Shown in pieces: positions 9,645 to 17,229 of a stretch of 64,000 nt of DNA. The translations under genes were made by a program, and so were the position numbers. The stretch lies in contig JANNBN010000033.1 of the NCBI GenBank assembly GCA_031385545.1, forward strand, positions 1-64,000, in the 5' to 3' direction. The notes below the pieces were generated by a model. The model had not been told where the DNA came from. It searched no databases and saw only the letters and a program-made list of their open reading frames with translations. This DNA comes from JANNBN01 sp031385545. GTDB lineage: Bacteria; Actinomycetota; Acidimicrobiia; Acidimicrobiales; JANYDT01. Position 1 is the first letter of the stretch; each line of letters starts with the position of its first letter.

Positions 9645-10253
9645 ATGAAGAAACTCACCGTACTCATCATCGGCGCGACGATGATGGCGGCGTGCGGCGG
9701 CTCATCGGCTGAATCCTCCGACTCCACCGTCGTTGCTGCAACCATCGTCGAAACGATTGCGTCCCCGGCCTCCGTAACAACCGGCGAGCCGACCTCCGAG
9801 TCGGCGGTCGACGTTGGAGAAGGAGAAGCAGCGGTGGTGTTGGGTCAGTCGTCAGACCCCATGGCCCAGTTGGCTGCCACACTCGGAATCACCGATCCCG
9901 CTGACATGACCTGCATCACCGACAAAGTTGCGGCAAGCGGCGGTCCGGGCACACCAGATGCAACCGGGATCGACCCGGCGCTGGTCAAAGCGGTCATGGC
10001 GTGTCAGCCCCCCAGCCTGGTGGAATTGGCGTCGCAGCAAATTTCGGTGCGATTGCCGAACCTCTCCGGCGAACAGGCGACGTGTGCGGCGAAGGCCACA
10101 CTCACCGCGCTGTCGGGCAACGAAAAGGTTGATTTCTCGGCCCTTACGGCTGGCCCGTCTGCCATCCCGGCGGGCTTGCGGGCTCAGCTCAACGAGCCCA
10201 TCCGGGCGTGTGGCCTGACTGACGCGGACCTCAAGGCATATCTGGGCGGCTGA
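9645..10253 (+). CDS. Putative secreted lipoprotein, function unknown
   Basis: 202 residues. The N-terminus MKKLTVLIIGATMMAACGG is a lipoprotein signal peptide with Cys at about residue 17, which would be lipidated and anchored outside the membrane. A low-complexity, Ser/Thr/Glu-rich linker follows. A compact C-terminal region (about 75-202) has four Cys (in TCITDK, MACQPP, ATCAAK and RACGLT) that could form two disulfides. No domain is recognised. It appears to be expressed from its own leaderless promoter and converges with menH, overlapping it by 23 bases. Confidence 0.7.
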   Translation: MKKLTVLIIGATMMAACGGSSAESSDSTVVAATIVETIASPASVTTGEPTSESAVDVGEGEAAVVLGQSSDPMAQLAATLGITDPADMTCITDKVAASGGPGTPDATGIDPALVKAVMACQPPSLVELASQQISVRLPNLSGEQATCAAKATLTALSGNEKVDFSALTAGPSAIPAGLRAQLNEPIRACGLTDADLKAYLGG

Positions 10254-11010
10254 CCGATCTGATGAACCGGCCCACGGCTTCGGCCGTCGGGCCAGGCCGT
10301 TCGAGGTGGGCGGTGTGCCCTGCCCCACTGACGCGATGCAGGGTTCCCGGGAGTTCCAGCCCGATCGACGCGAACTTCTCGTCTTCCGCTCCGGCGATGA
10401 CGAGCGTCGGTTGGGCGATGGTGGCCAACCGCGGACGCAAGTTTTCCTGCGCACCAGTTCCGCAACGCCGGAGACTGGCCGCCAGTCCGTCTGCCCGGTT
10501 GTGCAGACGGGCCGCCAGGTGAGCGGACTCGGCATCGAGCCCACGAAACATGGGCTGGGCGAGCCATCGGTCAAGGAACGCCGGGACCCCGATGGTTTGC
10601 AGCTTGTCGGCCAGTGCGTGGTCTGCTGCGAGCCGAGCAGCCCGCTCGGCTGGGTCGGCAATCCCTGGCGTGGCACCGATGAGCGTGAGCGACAGGATTG
10701 CATCTGGTTGCAGCACAGCTAGATGGAGGGCCGTGCGGCCACCCATGGAGTAACCCACGTAGTGCGCTGTGCCGCCGACATCTGCGAGGAGCGTGGCGGA
10801 TTCCCACAGGTCAGCGGCGTCGTGCCTGCTGGGCGACAGGCCGTGGCCCGGTGCGTCGATGGCCAGTATCTCCATACCGGTTTGGTCCGCGAGCATCCCA
10901 GCGAACGGTTCCCAGCATTCTGCGTTCTGGGTGAATCCGTGCAGCAGTACCACCCGTTCGTCAGCCGGTCGGGTGCGGGCTGGGTGAAGTACTCGTGATG
11001 CCAAGGTCAC
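10231..11010 (-). CDS. menH: Alpha/beta hydrolase, probable MenH (SHCHC synthase)
   Basis: Alpha/beta-hydrolase fold of about 259 residues with the VLLHGFTQNAECWEPF oxyanion segment, nucleophile Ser in GYSMGGRTA and late His in SGAGHTAHLERP. MenH removes pyruvate from the MenD product to give SHCHC in menaquinone synthesis. Divergence from menD makes that assignment likely, although the fold alone is not specific. The open frame reaches a GTG at 11040; the GTG at 11010, which has TACCCT eight bases upstream, fits the fold better. The start is uncertain. Confidence 0.75.
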   Translation of the reverse strand: MTLASRVLHPARTRPADERVVLLHGFTQNAECWEPFAGMLADQTGMEILAIDAPGHGLSPSRHDAADLWESATLLADVGGTAHYVGYSMGGRTALHLAVLQPDAILSLTLIGATPGIADPAERAARLAADHALADKLQTIGVPAFLDRWLAQPMFRGLDAESAHLAARLHNRADGLAASLRRCGTGAQENLRPRLATIAQPTLVIAGAEDEKFASIGLELPGTLHRVSGAGHTAHLERPGPTAEAVGRFIRSVSRPDMP

Positions 11011-11059
11011 AGCACTGCAGGGTACAGATGATCGGTGCACATGTGGTCAGCTAGAGACG

Positions 11060-11100
11060 ATGACAGCGCAGCGAATGACTTCCGAATGACCTCCGAATGA
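11060..11100 (+). other. Nested leader mini-ORFs upstream of menD
   Basis: ATG at 11060 opens a 9-codon frame (MTAQRMTSE) ending at the TGA at 11087-11089; the ATG at 11075 lies in the same frame. The stop overlaps the ATG at 11086, which encodes MTSE and ends at the TGA at 11098-11100. That stop overlaps the menD ATG at 11097. Each link is an ATGA overlap, a layout typical of translational coupling. No Shine-Dalgarno sequence is obvious before menD itself. Confidence 0.55.
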
Positions 11101-11115
11101 CCTCCGAATCACTTC
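11072..11115 (+). repeat. Four-copy 11-bp tandem repeat spanning the menD start
   Basis: Units CGAATGACTTC, CGAATGACCTC, CGAATGACCTC and CGAATCACTTC lie head to tail. The first three each carry an ATG and fall in three different frames because 11 is not a multiple of 3. The last unit has TCA where the others have TGA, so the frame reads on into MenD. Confidence 0.85.
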
Positions 11116-12815
11116 AGGGTTTGACCCCGGCTGATATCGCCGCCACGTTTTGCGCCGTGCTGGTCGACGAATGGGTGCGTGCCGGGGTCTCGGTGGCGTG
11201 CATTGCTCCGGGGTCTCGGTCCACGCCCGTCGCCCTTGCGCTTGCGGCGCGTGACGACCTGAGGGTCGAGGTGTTCCACGACGAACGCTCAGCAGCGTTC
11301 GCCGCCTTGGGCGTCGGTGCTGCGTCGGGCCGGCCGGCAATTCTGCTGTGCACCAGTGGCACCGCAGCCGCTCACTTCCACGCTGCCGTGATCGAAGCCG
11401 ATCTTTCGGGTGTTCCCATAATCGTGGTCACCGCCGACCGACCACCTGAACTGATCGACGTCGCTGCCCCACAAACCATCGACCAGACCAAGTTGTACGG
11501 CGGCTCGGTGCGCTGGTTCCACGCACCCGGTGTTGCCGATGCCGCGCAGGCTGGTCTGTGGCGGTCGTTGGGAGCACGGGTATCTGGTGAGGCACTGGGT
11601 TTCAGCGGTCGCCCCGGGCCGGTGCATCTCAACCTCGCATTCCGGGAGCCGTTGGTCGGCACTGCGGGTGAGTTGCCAGAAGGCCGGGCCCACAACGCAC
11701 CGTGGCATTCAATCGTACGTGGACATACAGGTTCGCACGAACCGTTGACGCGGGCCTTGCTCGAAGCCTGGGACGGTCAGCGTGGAGTCATCCTCGCTGG
11801 TCGGGGTGCTGGTGATCCTGCGGTCGTGCTCAGGTTGGGTGAGCTGCTCGGCTGGCCCGTACTGTCTGATCACCGCTCGGGTTGTGCGGTCGCCTCGCAG
11901 GCCATCCGCCATTTCGATTCGCTGCTTCGCCACCCCGGCTTTGCCGAGCGCAACCGGCCCGACGTGGTGTTGCGAATCGGTGAAGCGCCGGCCAGCAAGG
12001 TCACGTCTCAGTGGGTTGCCTCCTCCGGTGCAGTCATCCACGCCGTGGTGCCGCCGGGGAAGTGGATCGACCCGGATCACCTGGCCGGGGCGCTCGTGAT
12101 CGACGCGTCGGTGTTGCTTGATGTCTGCGACGCGCTCAGCAACCGCCCGCGGCCTCCGCTGCGCTTCAGCGACGAATGGGAACGGGCCGACATTGCCGCC
12201 GCCTCCACTATCGCCGCAACGCTGTCAGCCGAGCCAGCCCTGACCGACCCGGCCGTCGCGCGGGCTGCAGTTCGAGCGGTCCAACCGGGAGGCGCGTTGG
12301 TGGTTTCGTCCTCAATGCCCGTGCGAGACGTCGAGTGGTTCGGTGAGCCGCGCGCTGACATCACCGTGGTGTCCAACCGTGGCGCCAACGGCATCGACGG
12401 CGTGCTGGCAACGGCAATCGGTGTGGCAGCAACAGGCAAGCCAACGGTGTGCCTCATCGGCGACATCGCATTGCTCCATGACAGTTCGTCGCTGACCGCG
12501 CTTGCTCGCCGCAACATTGATCTCACGATCCTGGTTACCGACAACGACGGTGGCGCCATCTTCTCGTTCTTGCCGCAGGCCACCACACTCGCCCACGAGC
12601 GGTACGAGTTGCTCTTCGGCACGCCGCACGGTACCGACTTGGCCGCCATCTGCGCAGCGCACGCCCTCAGCGTCCAGTCCGTTGTAACCACTGCCGACAT
12701 CGTGTTCCGTCCCGGCATCCACGTGTTCGTGGCCAACACGGATCGCTCGGGCAATGTCGCTGTCCACGACCGGCTCAATGCCGCGGTGGGCGCGGCAGTC
12801 GATACCCTGGGGTGA
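11097..12815 (+). CDS. menD: SEPHCHC synthase MenD (menaquinone biosynthesis)
   Basis: Thiamine-diphosphate enzyme joining 2-oxoglutarate (as a succinyl semialdehyde unit) to isochorismate. 572 residues. The N-terminal pyrimidine domain carries GSRSTPVALALAARDDLRVEVFHDERSAAFAALG with the catalytic Glu region. The TSGTAAAHFHAAVIEA and VTADRPPELIDVAAPQTIDQ segments are MenD signatures. The C-terminal ThDP-binding region is around IGDIALLHDSSSL to DNDGGAIFSFLPQ. The start ATG sits inside an 11-bp repeat array. The stop overlaps the menB start (TGATG). Confidence 0.96.
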   Translation: MTSESLQGLTPADIAATFCAVLVDEWVRAGVSVACIAPGSRSTPVALALAARDDLRVEVFHDERSAAFAALGVGAASGRPAILLCTSGTAAAHFHAAVIEADLSGVPIIVVTADRPPELIDVAAPQTIDQTKLYGGSVRWFHAPGVADAAQAGLWRSLGARVSGEALGFSGRPGPVHLNLAFREPLVGTAGELPEGRAHNAPWHSIVRGHTGSHEPLTRALLEAWDGQRGVILAGRGAGDPAVVLRLGELLGWPVLSDHRSGCAVASQAIRHFDSLLRHPGFAERNRPDVVLRIGEAPASKVTSQWVASSGAVIHAVVPPGKWIDPDHLAGALVIDASVLLDVCDALSNRPRPPLRFSDEWERADIAAASTIAATLSAEPALTDPAVARAAVRAVQPGGALVVSSSMPVRDVEWFGEPRADITVVSNRGANGIDGVLATAIGVAATGKPTVCLIGDIALLHDSSSLTALARRNIDLTILVTDNDGGAIFSFLPQATTLAHERYELLFGTPHGTDLAAICAAHALSVQSVVTTADIVFRPGIHVFVANTDRSGNVAVHDRLNAAVGAAVDTLG

Positions 12816-13726
12816 TGAACCCCCCTTTCGTCTCCGACACGTTCCGCCCCGAGGACTGGAACGACGTCCCGGGGTTCGAATTCGGCGACATCACCTATCA
12901 CCGGGCCAAGTCCGTTGGGGCGGTTCGCATTGCGTTCAACCGGCCAGAGGTGCGTAATGCGTTCCGCCCGAAGACGGTCGACGAGCTGTACACGGCGCTT
13001 GACCACGCTCGTCAGTCGAGCGACGTCGGCTGCGTCCTGCTCACCGGCAACGGCCCGTCGCCACGAGATGGTGGCCATGCATTCTGCAGCGGCGGCGACC
13101 AGCGCATCCGGGGCAAAGACGGCTACAAGTACGCCGAGGGCGACACTGCCGCGTCGATCGACCCGGGTCGTAGTGGGCGGCTGCACGTCTTGGAATGTCA
13201 GCGTCTCATTCGGTTCATGCCGAAGATTGTGGTGTGCGTGGTGAACGGGTGGGCTGCAGGGGGTGGCCACAGCCTGCACGCGGTCAGCGACCTCACGCTG
13301 GCAAGCAAGGAACATGCCCGATTCAAGCAGACCGACACCGACGTGGCTAGCTTCGACGGCGGCTACGGCAGCGCGTATCTTGCGAAACAGGTGGGGCAGA
13401 AGTTCGCACGAGAGATCTTCTTCCTCGGTCGCACTTATACCGCCGATGACATGCATCGTATGGGTGCTGTCAATGCTGTGTACCCGCACGCCGAGCTTGA
13501 GGTGCAGGCGCTGCAATGGGCGCGTGAGATCTGTAGCAAGAGCCCGATGGGCCAGCGCATGTCGAAGTTCGCGTTCAACCTGGTGGACGACGGTCTGGTT
13601 GGCCAGCAGGTGTTCGCCGGTGAAGCCACCCGCCTGGCCTACATGACCGACGAGGCCGAAGAAGGCCGAGATGCATTCTTAGAAAAACGTGACCCGGACT
13701 GGTCCGAGTACCCCTACTACTACTGA
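12815..13726 (+). CDS. menB: 1,4-dihydroxy-2-naphthoyl-CoA synthase MenB
   Basis: Crotonase-fold enzyme closing the second ring of the naphthoquinone from O-succinylbenzoyl-CoA. About 303 residues. MenB-specific signatures are FCSGGDQRIRGKDGY, GWAAGGGHSLHAVSDLTLA and the TDTDVASFDGGYGSAYLAKQVG stretch. The ATG at 12815 shares one base with the menD stop; a GTG three bases earlier is less likely. It ends about 95 bases before an apparent accessory segment. Confidence 0.96.
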   Translation: MNPPFVSDTFRPEDWNDVPGFEFGDITYHRAKSVGAVRIAFNRPEVRNAFRPKTVDELYTALDHARQSSDVGCVLLTGNGPSPRDGGHAFCSGGDQRIRGKDGYKYAEGDTAASIDPGRSGRLHVLECQRLIRFMPKIVVCVVNGWAAGGGHSLHAVSDLTLASKEHARFKQTDTDVASFDGGYGSAYLAKQVGQKFAREIFFLGRTYTADDMHRMGAVNAVYPHAELEVQALQWAREICSKSPMGQRMSKFAFNLVDDGLVGQQVFAGEATRLAYMTDEAEEGRDAFLEKRDPDWSEYPYYY

Positions 13727-13810
13727 CTTCGGATCAGACGGTTGGGAGTTCGAGTCTTTGCGGGCGGCGAGTCGTTGTCGCATCGGGTAAGCGCATCGTG
13801 CGCACGCCTG

Positions 13811-13822
13811 TATGATCTAAGT
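13811..13822 (+). promoter_or_regulatory. -10 box 6 nt before the antitoxin start (leaderless promoter)
   Basis: TATGAT (13811-13816), CTAAGT, then ATG at 13823. No Shine-Dalgarno is visible. The spacing implies a transcript starting at the AUG, so the toxin-antitoxin pair probably has a private leaderless promoter. Confidence 0.65.
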
Positions 13823-14122
13823 ATGACTCAACAGAAGCGTCGACTCACGGTGACGGTCGATCCCGAACTCGTCGAAGCCGCTAACCGAGCGGTGGCCAGC
13901 GGCTCGGCCGACTCGCTGAGCGGTTGGGTGAACGCTGCGCTGACAGATCGGGCGCGACGCGACCAGCAGTTGGCCCGGCTCGGTGACTCGATCGCGGACT
14001 ACGAGGCGGAGTTCGGTGAGATCACCACCGAGGAGATCGCCCAGCAACGACGATCGGATCGACAACGCGCCGTCGTCGTTCGAGGCACGCATAAGCGTCC
14101 GGCCAAAGCCAAGACCGCGTGA
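13823..14122 (+). CDS. Antitoxin of a type II toxin-antitoxin pair (ribbon-helix-helix type)
   Basis: 99 residues. The N-terminal part, RRLTVTVDPELVEAANRAV followed by SLSGWVNAAL, has the beta strand plus two helices expected of a ribbon-helix-helix DNA-binding domain. The C-terminal part is charged and likely unfolded until it wraps the toxin. Such proteins neutralise the toxin and repress the pair's promoter. The open frame extends upstream to 13742, but the ATG at 13823 fits both the fold and the adjacent -10 box. The stop overlaps the toxin start (GTGA). Confidence 0.8.
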   Translation: MTQQKRRLTVTVDPELVEAANRAVASGSADSLSGWVNAALTDRARRDQQLARLGDSIADYEAEFGEITTEEIAQQRRSDRQRAVVVRGTHKRPAKAKTA

Positions 14123-14496
14123 CCACGATCTTCGATGCCGGGGCGTTGATCGGGCTCGATCACAACGACCGTGCGATGTGGGTGAGGCTCAAGGGGCTGC
14201 ACCTGGCGGGCGAGCGTCCCGTGACGCACGGCGGTGTCGTCGGTCAGGTCTGGCGGGGTGGACCACGACAGGCGCGACTGGCGACCGCGCTAGCGGGGAT
14301 GGACGTGAGGTCCCTGGACGAGCGACTTGGCCGTGTCGCCGGGGAACTGTTGGCTTCGACCCGGTTGTCCGATGTCGCGGACGCAGCTCTCGTCGCTCTC
14401 GCAGCCGACGGCGACGAGATCATCACGCTTGACAGCGATGACCTCGGACAACTCGTTGAGTCCGCTGGCTGCCATGTCGAGTTGATCCGTGCCTGA
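14119..14496 (+). CDS. PIN-domain ribonuclease toxin (VapC-like)
   Basis: 125 residues with PIN-domain acidic positions: Asp near the start (IFDAGALIGLD), Asp in LSDVADAALVALA and Asp in IITLDSDDL. PIN toxins cut RNA, often tRNA or rRNA, with Mg2+ or Mn2+. The second conserved acidic position usually written E in VxxE appears as Q in GVVGQVWRGG, a variation seen in this PIN subgroup to my knowledge. Starts at GTG overlapping the antitoxin stop. It converges with an unknown gene 93 bases downstream. Confidence 0.8.
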   Translation: MTTIFDAGALIGLDHNDRAMWVRLKGLHLAGERPVTHGGVVGQVWRGGPRQARLATALAGMDVRSLDERLGRVAGELLASTRLSDVADAALVALAADGDEIITLDSDDLGQLVESAGCHVELIRA

Positions 14497-14589
14497 CCCG
14501 GCTCGACACCGCACGAGTTCGTCAGACGCGCAAGCGCCACCCCGGTGGCGAGTCCGGGACTCCTGAGCACGAGAGGGGTGTCTGAACGC

Positions 14590-14913
14590 TTAAAGGAACG
14601 CTGCGAGGATTTCGCCTGCGGCTTCGAGGTCATCGGCGATCATTTCGTCGCCGATGGTCGTGTAGATCGGATTGCCACCGAGGACGATGGAGTCGGTCGT
14701 TTCGAACAGTTGGGGGCCGATGATGTCCGGGTCAAGGACACCGTCGAAGAAATCGCCGACGGCGTTGCTGCCGCTTTCCATGGTTTCGGCAAAACCGCGC
14801 ATGACCGTGACCTGATCTTCCAGGTCGACGCCGAGGAACGTGTAGGAGATGTTGGTGTTGGCGATCCGTGCGACCCATGATCCGTCGACGATCCCGATGA
14901 GCAGTGCTGGCAT
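14590..14913 (-). CDS. Hypothetical protein, 107 residues
   Basis: No family recognised. The protein is acidic and rich in Gly, Ile and Asp, with no signal peptide or membrane segment. It begins MPALLIGIVDGSWVARI and ends DDLEAAGEILAAFL. It starts 17 bases after the stop of the 253-residue gene upstream, so the two are probably one transcript. Codon use and the continuous frame look genuine, and no competing frame is better. Confidence 0.6.
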   Translation of the reverse strand: MPALLIGIVDGSWVARIANTNISYTFLGVDLEDQVTVMRGFAETMESGSNAVGDFFDGVLDPDIIGPQLFETTDSIVLGGNPIYTTIGDEMIADDLEAAGEILAAFL

Positions 14914-14930
14914 AACAATCGTCCGTTCGC

Positions 14931-15692
14931 TTACTTAACCGCAGTGATGGTGACGTCAACCTCGAGCGAACTCGGACCCGACGTTGGCGAAGCGATGATG
15001 TTGAGTCCGGTCTGCGACCTGTCCCACGTGAACGGGGCCGACGGATCGGCGCCTGACGGGGCCATCGGGCTGCCGTTGGTGGTGACGTACCAGATTGGTC
15101 TTGGTCCCATCCCGGCGAACTGAAAGTTGAAGTGGATCCAGACACCGAACTTCACCCCGTTGGCCGGGTTGATCCATTCGAGCCACACATCTGCTGGTCC
15201 TTCGGCAAGCCACGAAATCCGTTGGCTTGCCCCGATGGACTGTTGGCCGGAACTGGCCAACAAGACCGGGCCGGGGGAGTGGGTGAGCGCACCGAATCCG
15301 TCTTGCAGGTTCGCGCCGCTGATGCCGATGTTGAACTGCACGGGCGAGTAGTTGGTGTACTTGATCAGCATGTCGGACTCGTCAGCCGTCAGCGAAACAG
15401 CGGTGGTCGGGTGGCCAGAGGGTGCTTCGCGGGTCACGACCCCGGACAGTTCAATGCCGTTGGTGATGTCGGCGCACGGGACCGTCTCAGTGCGGAACGG
15501 GGCGCCACTGACGGTTCTGCCGATCGCGTAGTACTCCTGGCGCGTGGTCACATCGGTCGCCGACGCGCCCGGCAGGACGAGGCGGGTGGACAATGACGAT
15601 CCGTCACCGGTGAGCGTTAATGCCCCGGAGCCGTGACAGGCGACGACCTTGTTGTCTGGGGTGAAGACCGAAACGTCTTGCACAGCAATCAT
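14931..15692 (-). CDS. Hypothetical protein, 253 residues, beta-rich
   Basis: No family recognised. Alternating hydrophobic and polar stretches with many Thr, Ser, Gly and Asn suggest an all-beta protein. The C-terminal third is aromatic (ADVWLEWINPANGVKFGVWIHF, then PIWYVTTNG). No signal peptide is visible; the start MIAVQDVSVF is supported by an AGAGGA ribosome site. Two Cys lie in VACHGS and VPCADI. It is followed by the 107-residue gene and lies downstream of the ATPase gene on the same strand. A carbohydrate- or membrane-binding role would be speculation. Confidence 0.6.
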   Translation of the reverse strand: MIAVQDVSVFTPDNKVVACHGSGALTLTGDGSSLSTRLVLPGASATDVTTRQEYYAIGRTVSGAPFRTETVPCADITNGIELSGVVTREAPSGHPTTAVSLTADESDMLIKYTNYSPVQFNIGISGANLQDGFGALTHSPGPVLLASSGQQSIGASQRISWLAEGPADVWLEWINPANGVKFGVWIHFNFQFAGMGPRPIWYVTTNGSPMAPSGADPSAPFTWDRSQTGLNIIASPTSGPSSLEVDVTITAVK

Positions 15693-15853
15693 GATGAATT
15701 CCTCTGAGCCGAAGCGAGTGTCGGAGGTGATATCTCGCAGCGTGACGATGACGGCCGACGGAACCGTGGTCTGTGATGGCGATCACGCTCGACGGCGATG
15801 TGACAAAGACCGTAAACCACGAAGGAGCCGCACGAGATGGCACGGACCGGTGC

Positions 15854-17119
15854 TCATGGGCCACGACGAGCGGATCGACGCCAGAGGGTAGAAATCGGCA
15901 CTGCTCGGTTTCCTCCGCCGAGCGCAACGTGATGCTCTCCGCTGTACAGCACGATGCCACCCCGCCATTTGGGACCTACCCGGTCCCCGAGGTACGTGAG
16001 GTGGCGGCCCCAACGCCGGTCGGGGGTGGAACTCGCCTTCACCTCGATGCCGACGACATTGGACCCGTTCGAGAGCACAACGTCGACTTCTCGCTGGTCT
16101 CGGTCTCGGTAGTGGAAGACGTCGCACCGCTCTTCCCATGCTGCTTGTCTTAGCAATTCCCCGATGATGTAGGTCGCAACGAGCTGGCCGAACTCGTGGC
16201 AGTGCGGATCTGCCAACGAATCGACCGTATGTCCAAGTATGAACGCGGCCAAACCACTATCGACGGCAACGATTTTCGATCGACGTTTCGCGCGGGTGGC
16301 GGCACTCGAAGCCCAGCTCGGAACCATCGTCAGTTGGTGAAGAGTCGCAAGCACTCCCATGTGCCCGGCCGCTGTTTCGCTGGGCACACCGACGTCTGAC
16401 GCGAGGCCCTCGAGGTTGTACTCCTGGGCGGTTCGAGCCATCGCGACGTTGAATACACGCCGCAAGATGGCAGGGTCCCGCCGGCTGCCGGCGTCGTCGA
16501 TCGCTTCTCGTGAGATGACCGTTTCTGCGTAGGACGAGAAGAACACTGTTCGTGCTCGGGTCGAAGGCGCCCGCACAGAATCTGGGAACCCGCCGATAGA
16601 AACAAGCTCCGCGATGTCACCTCTGGTGAGCGAGTCTTCCCGACCGACGAACTCGGAATGGTCACGGAGCGCTGTTGCGATGAAACTTTCGTGCTTCGAG
16701 AGGATTTCGCCGTGGGTGAGTGGGCGAACAGGGACGATTGCGACCCGTCCGGCGAGGCTTTCGCTGAGTTGGGACGACGTGAGGAAGTTCGAAGATCCTG
16801 CGAGGAGATACTTGCCAGGAGTGCGATCTCGATCGACGAGCAACTTGACGGCTAAGACGAAGGCGTTCCCGGCTCGCTGGTACTCATCGATGGCGACCGG
16901 ACCGCGGAACGACTCAAGATACGCAACCGGATCCGCAGTTGCGACCGCAACTTCACGCGGATCGTCGAAAGATCGGAGGACGAAGCCGTCGGACTTGGCG
17001 ACCTCGCGCAGGATGGTGGTCTTGCCCGACTGTCGGGGCCCGTCAACTATCACGACCCGTGAAAAGCCCAGATACTCGCGAACAAGTGCTGTGGCGCGAC
17101 GAGCCAGGATCGAAGTCAT
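15854..17119 (-). CDS. AAA ATPase with DUF4143 C-terminal domain
   Basis: 421 residues. An N-terminal AAA_14-type P-loop ATPase (Walker A GPRQSGKTT near residue 27, Walker B-like VAIDEYQRAG near residue 73) is followed by a winged-helix and a DUF4143 region ending in a nuclease-like segment (REVDVVLSNGSNVVGIEVKAS, resembling the D...ExK restriction-fold motif). These ATPases are scattered and mobile in prokaryotes, with unknown role. The promoter has TACAAT and three dyad repeats at 17153-17213. It is probably transferred with the adjacent unknown genes. Confidence 0.85.
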   Translation of the reverse strand: MTSILARRATALVREYLGFSRVVIVDGPRQSGKTTILREVAKSDGFVLRSFDDPREVAVATADPVAYLESFRGPVAIDEYQRAGNAFVLAVKLLVDRDRTPGKYLLAGSSNFLTSSQLSESLAGRVAIVPVRPLTHGEILSKHESFIATALRDHSEFVGREDSLTRGDIAELVSIGGFPDSVRAPSTRARTVFFSSYAETVISREAIDDAGSRRDPAILRRVFNVAMARTAQEYNLEGLASDVGVPSETAAGHMGVLATLHQLTMVPSWASSAATRAKRRSKIVAVDSGLAAFILGHTVDSLADPHCHEFGQLVATYIIGELLRQAAWEERCDVFHYRDRDQREVDVVLSNGSNVVGIEVKASSTPDRRWGRHLTYLGDRVGPKWRGGIVLYSGEHHVALGGGNRAVPISTLWRRSARRGP

Positions 17120-17144
17120 CGGCCCTTATGGTACTCGCTGCCCG

Positions 17145-17213
17145 ATTGTACATTGGCATTCTGCCGAGGTCACGCTTGGCATTCTGCCGAATCTTGAGTT
17201 GGCATTCTGCCGA
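17145..17213 (-). promoter_or_regulatory. ATPase promoter with three 23-bp-spaced operator-like repeats
   Basis: On the plus strand, TTGGCATTCTGCCGA occurs perfectly three times, at 17153, 17176 and 17199, spaced exactly 23 bp. Each contains the dyad GGCA-TTC-TGCC. On the minus strand a -10 (TACAAT, 17150-17145) and a weak -35 (GTGACC, 17173-17168) are separated by 17 bases, and the first repeat fills that spacer. This is the layout of an operator array acting on the ATPase gene at 17119. Confidence 0.75.
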
Positions 17214-17229
17214 ACAAATCAGTGCGGGC

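Noticed and set aside
12077..13516. 479-residue open frame antisense to menD-menB
   Set aside because: Both sense genes are complete and well conserved; the antisense product has no recognisable domain.
14104..14140. Frameshift or fusion between antitoxin and toxin
   Set aside because: The GTGA overlap is the ordinary coupled arrangement and both frames are intact.
17153..17213. Possible mini-CRISPR
   Set aside because: Repeats are only 15 bp with 8-bp spacers, there are three copies, and no cas genes are nearby. The promoter position fits an operator array better.
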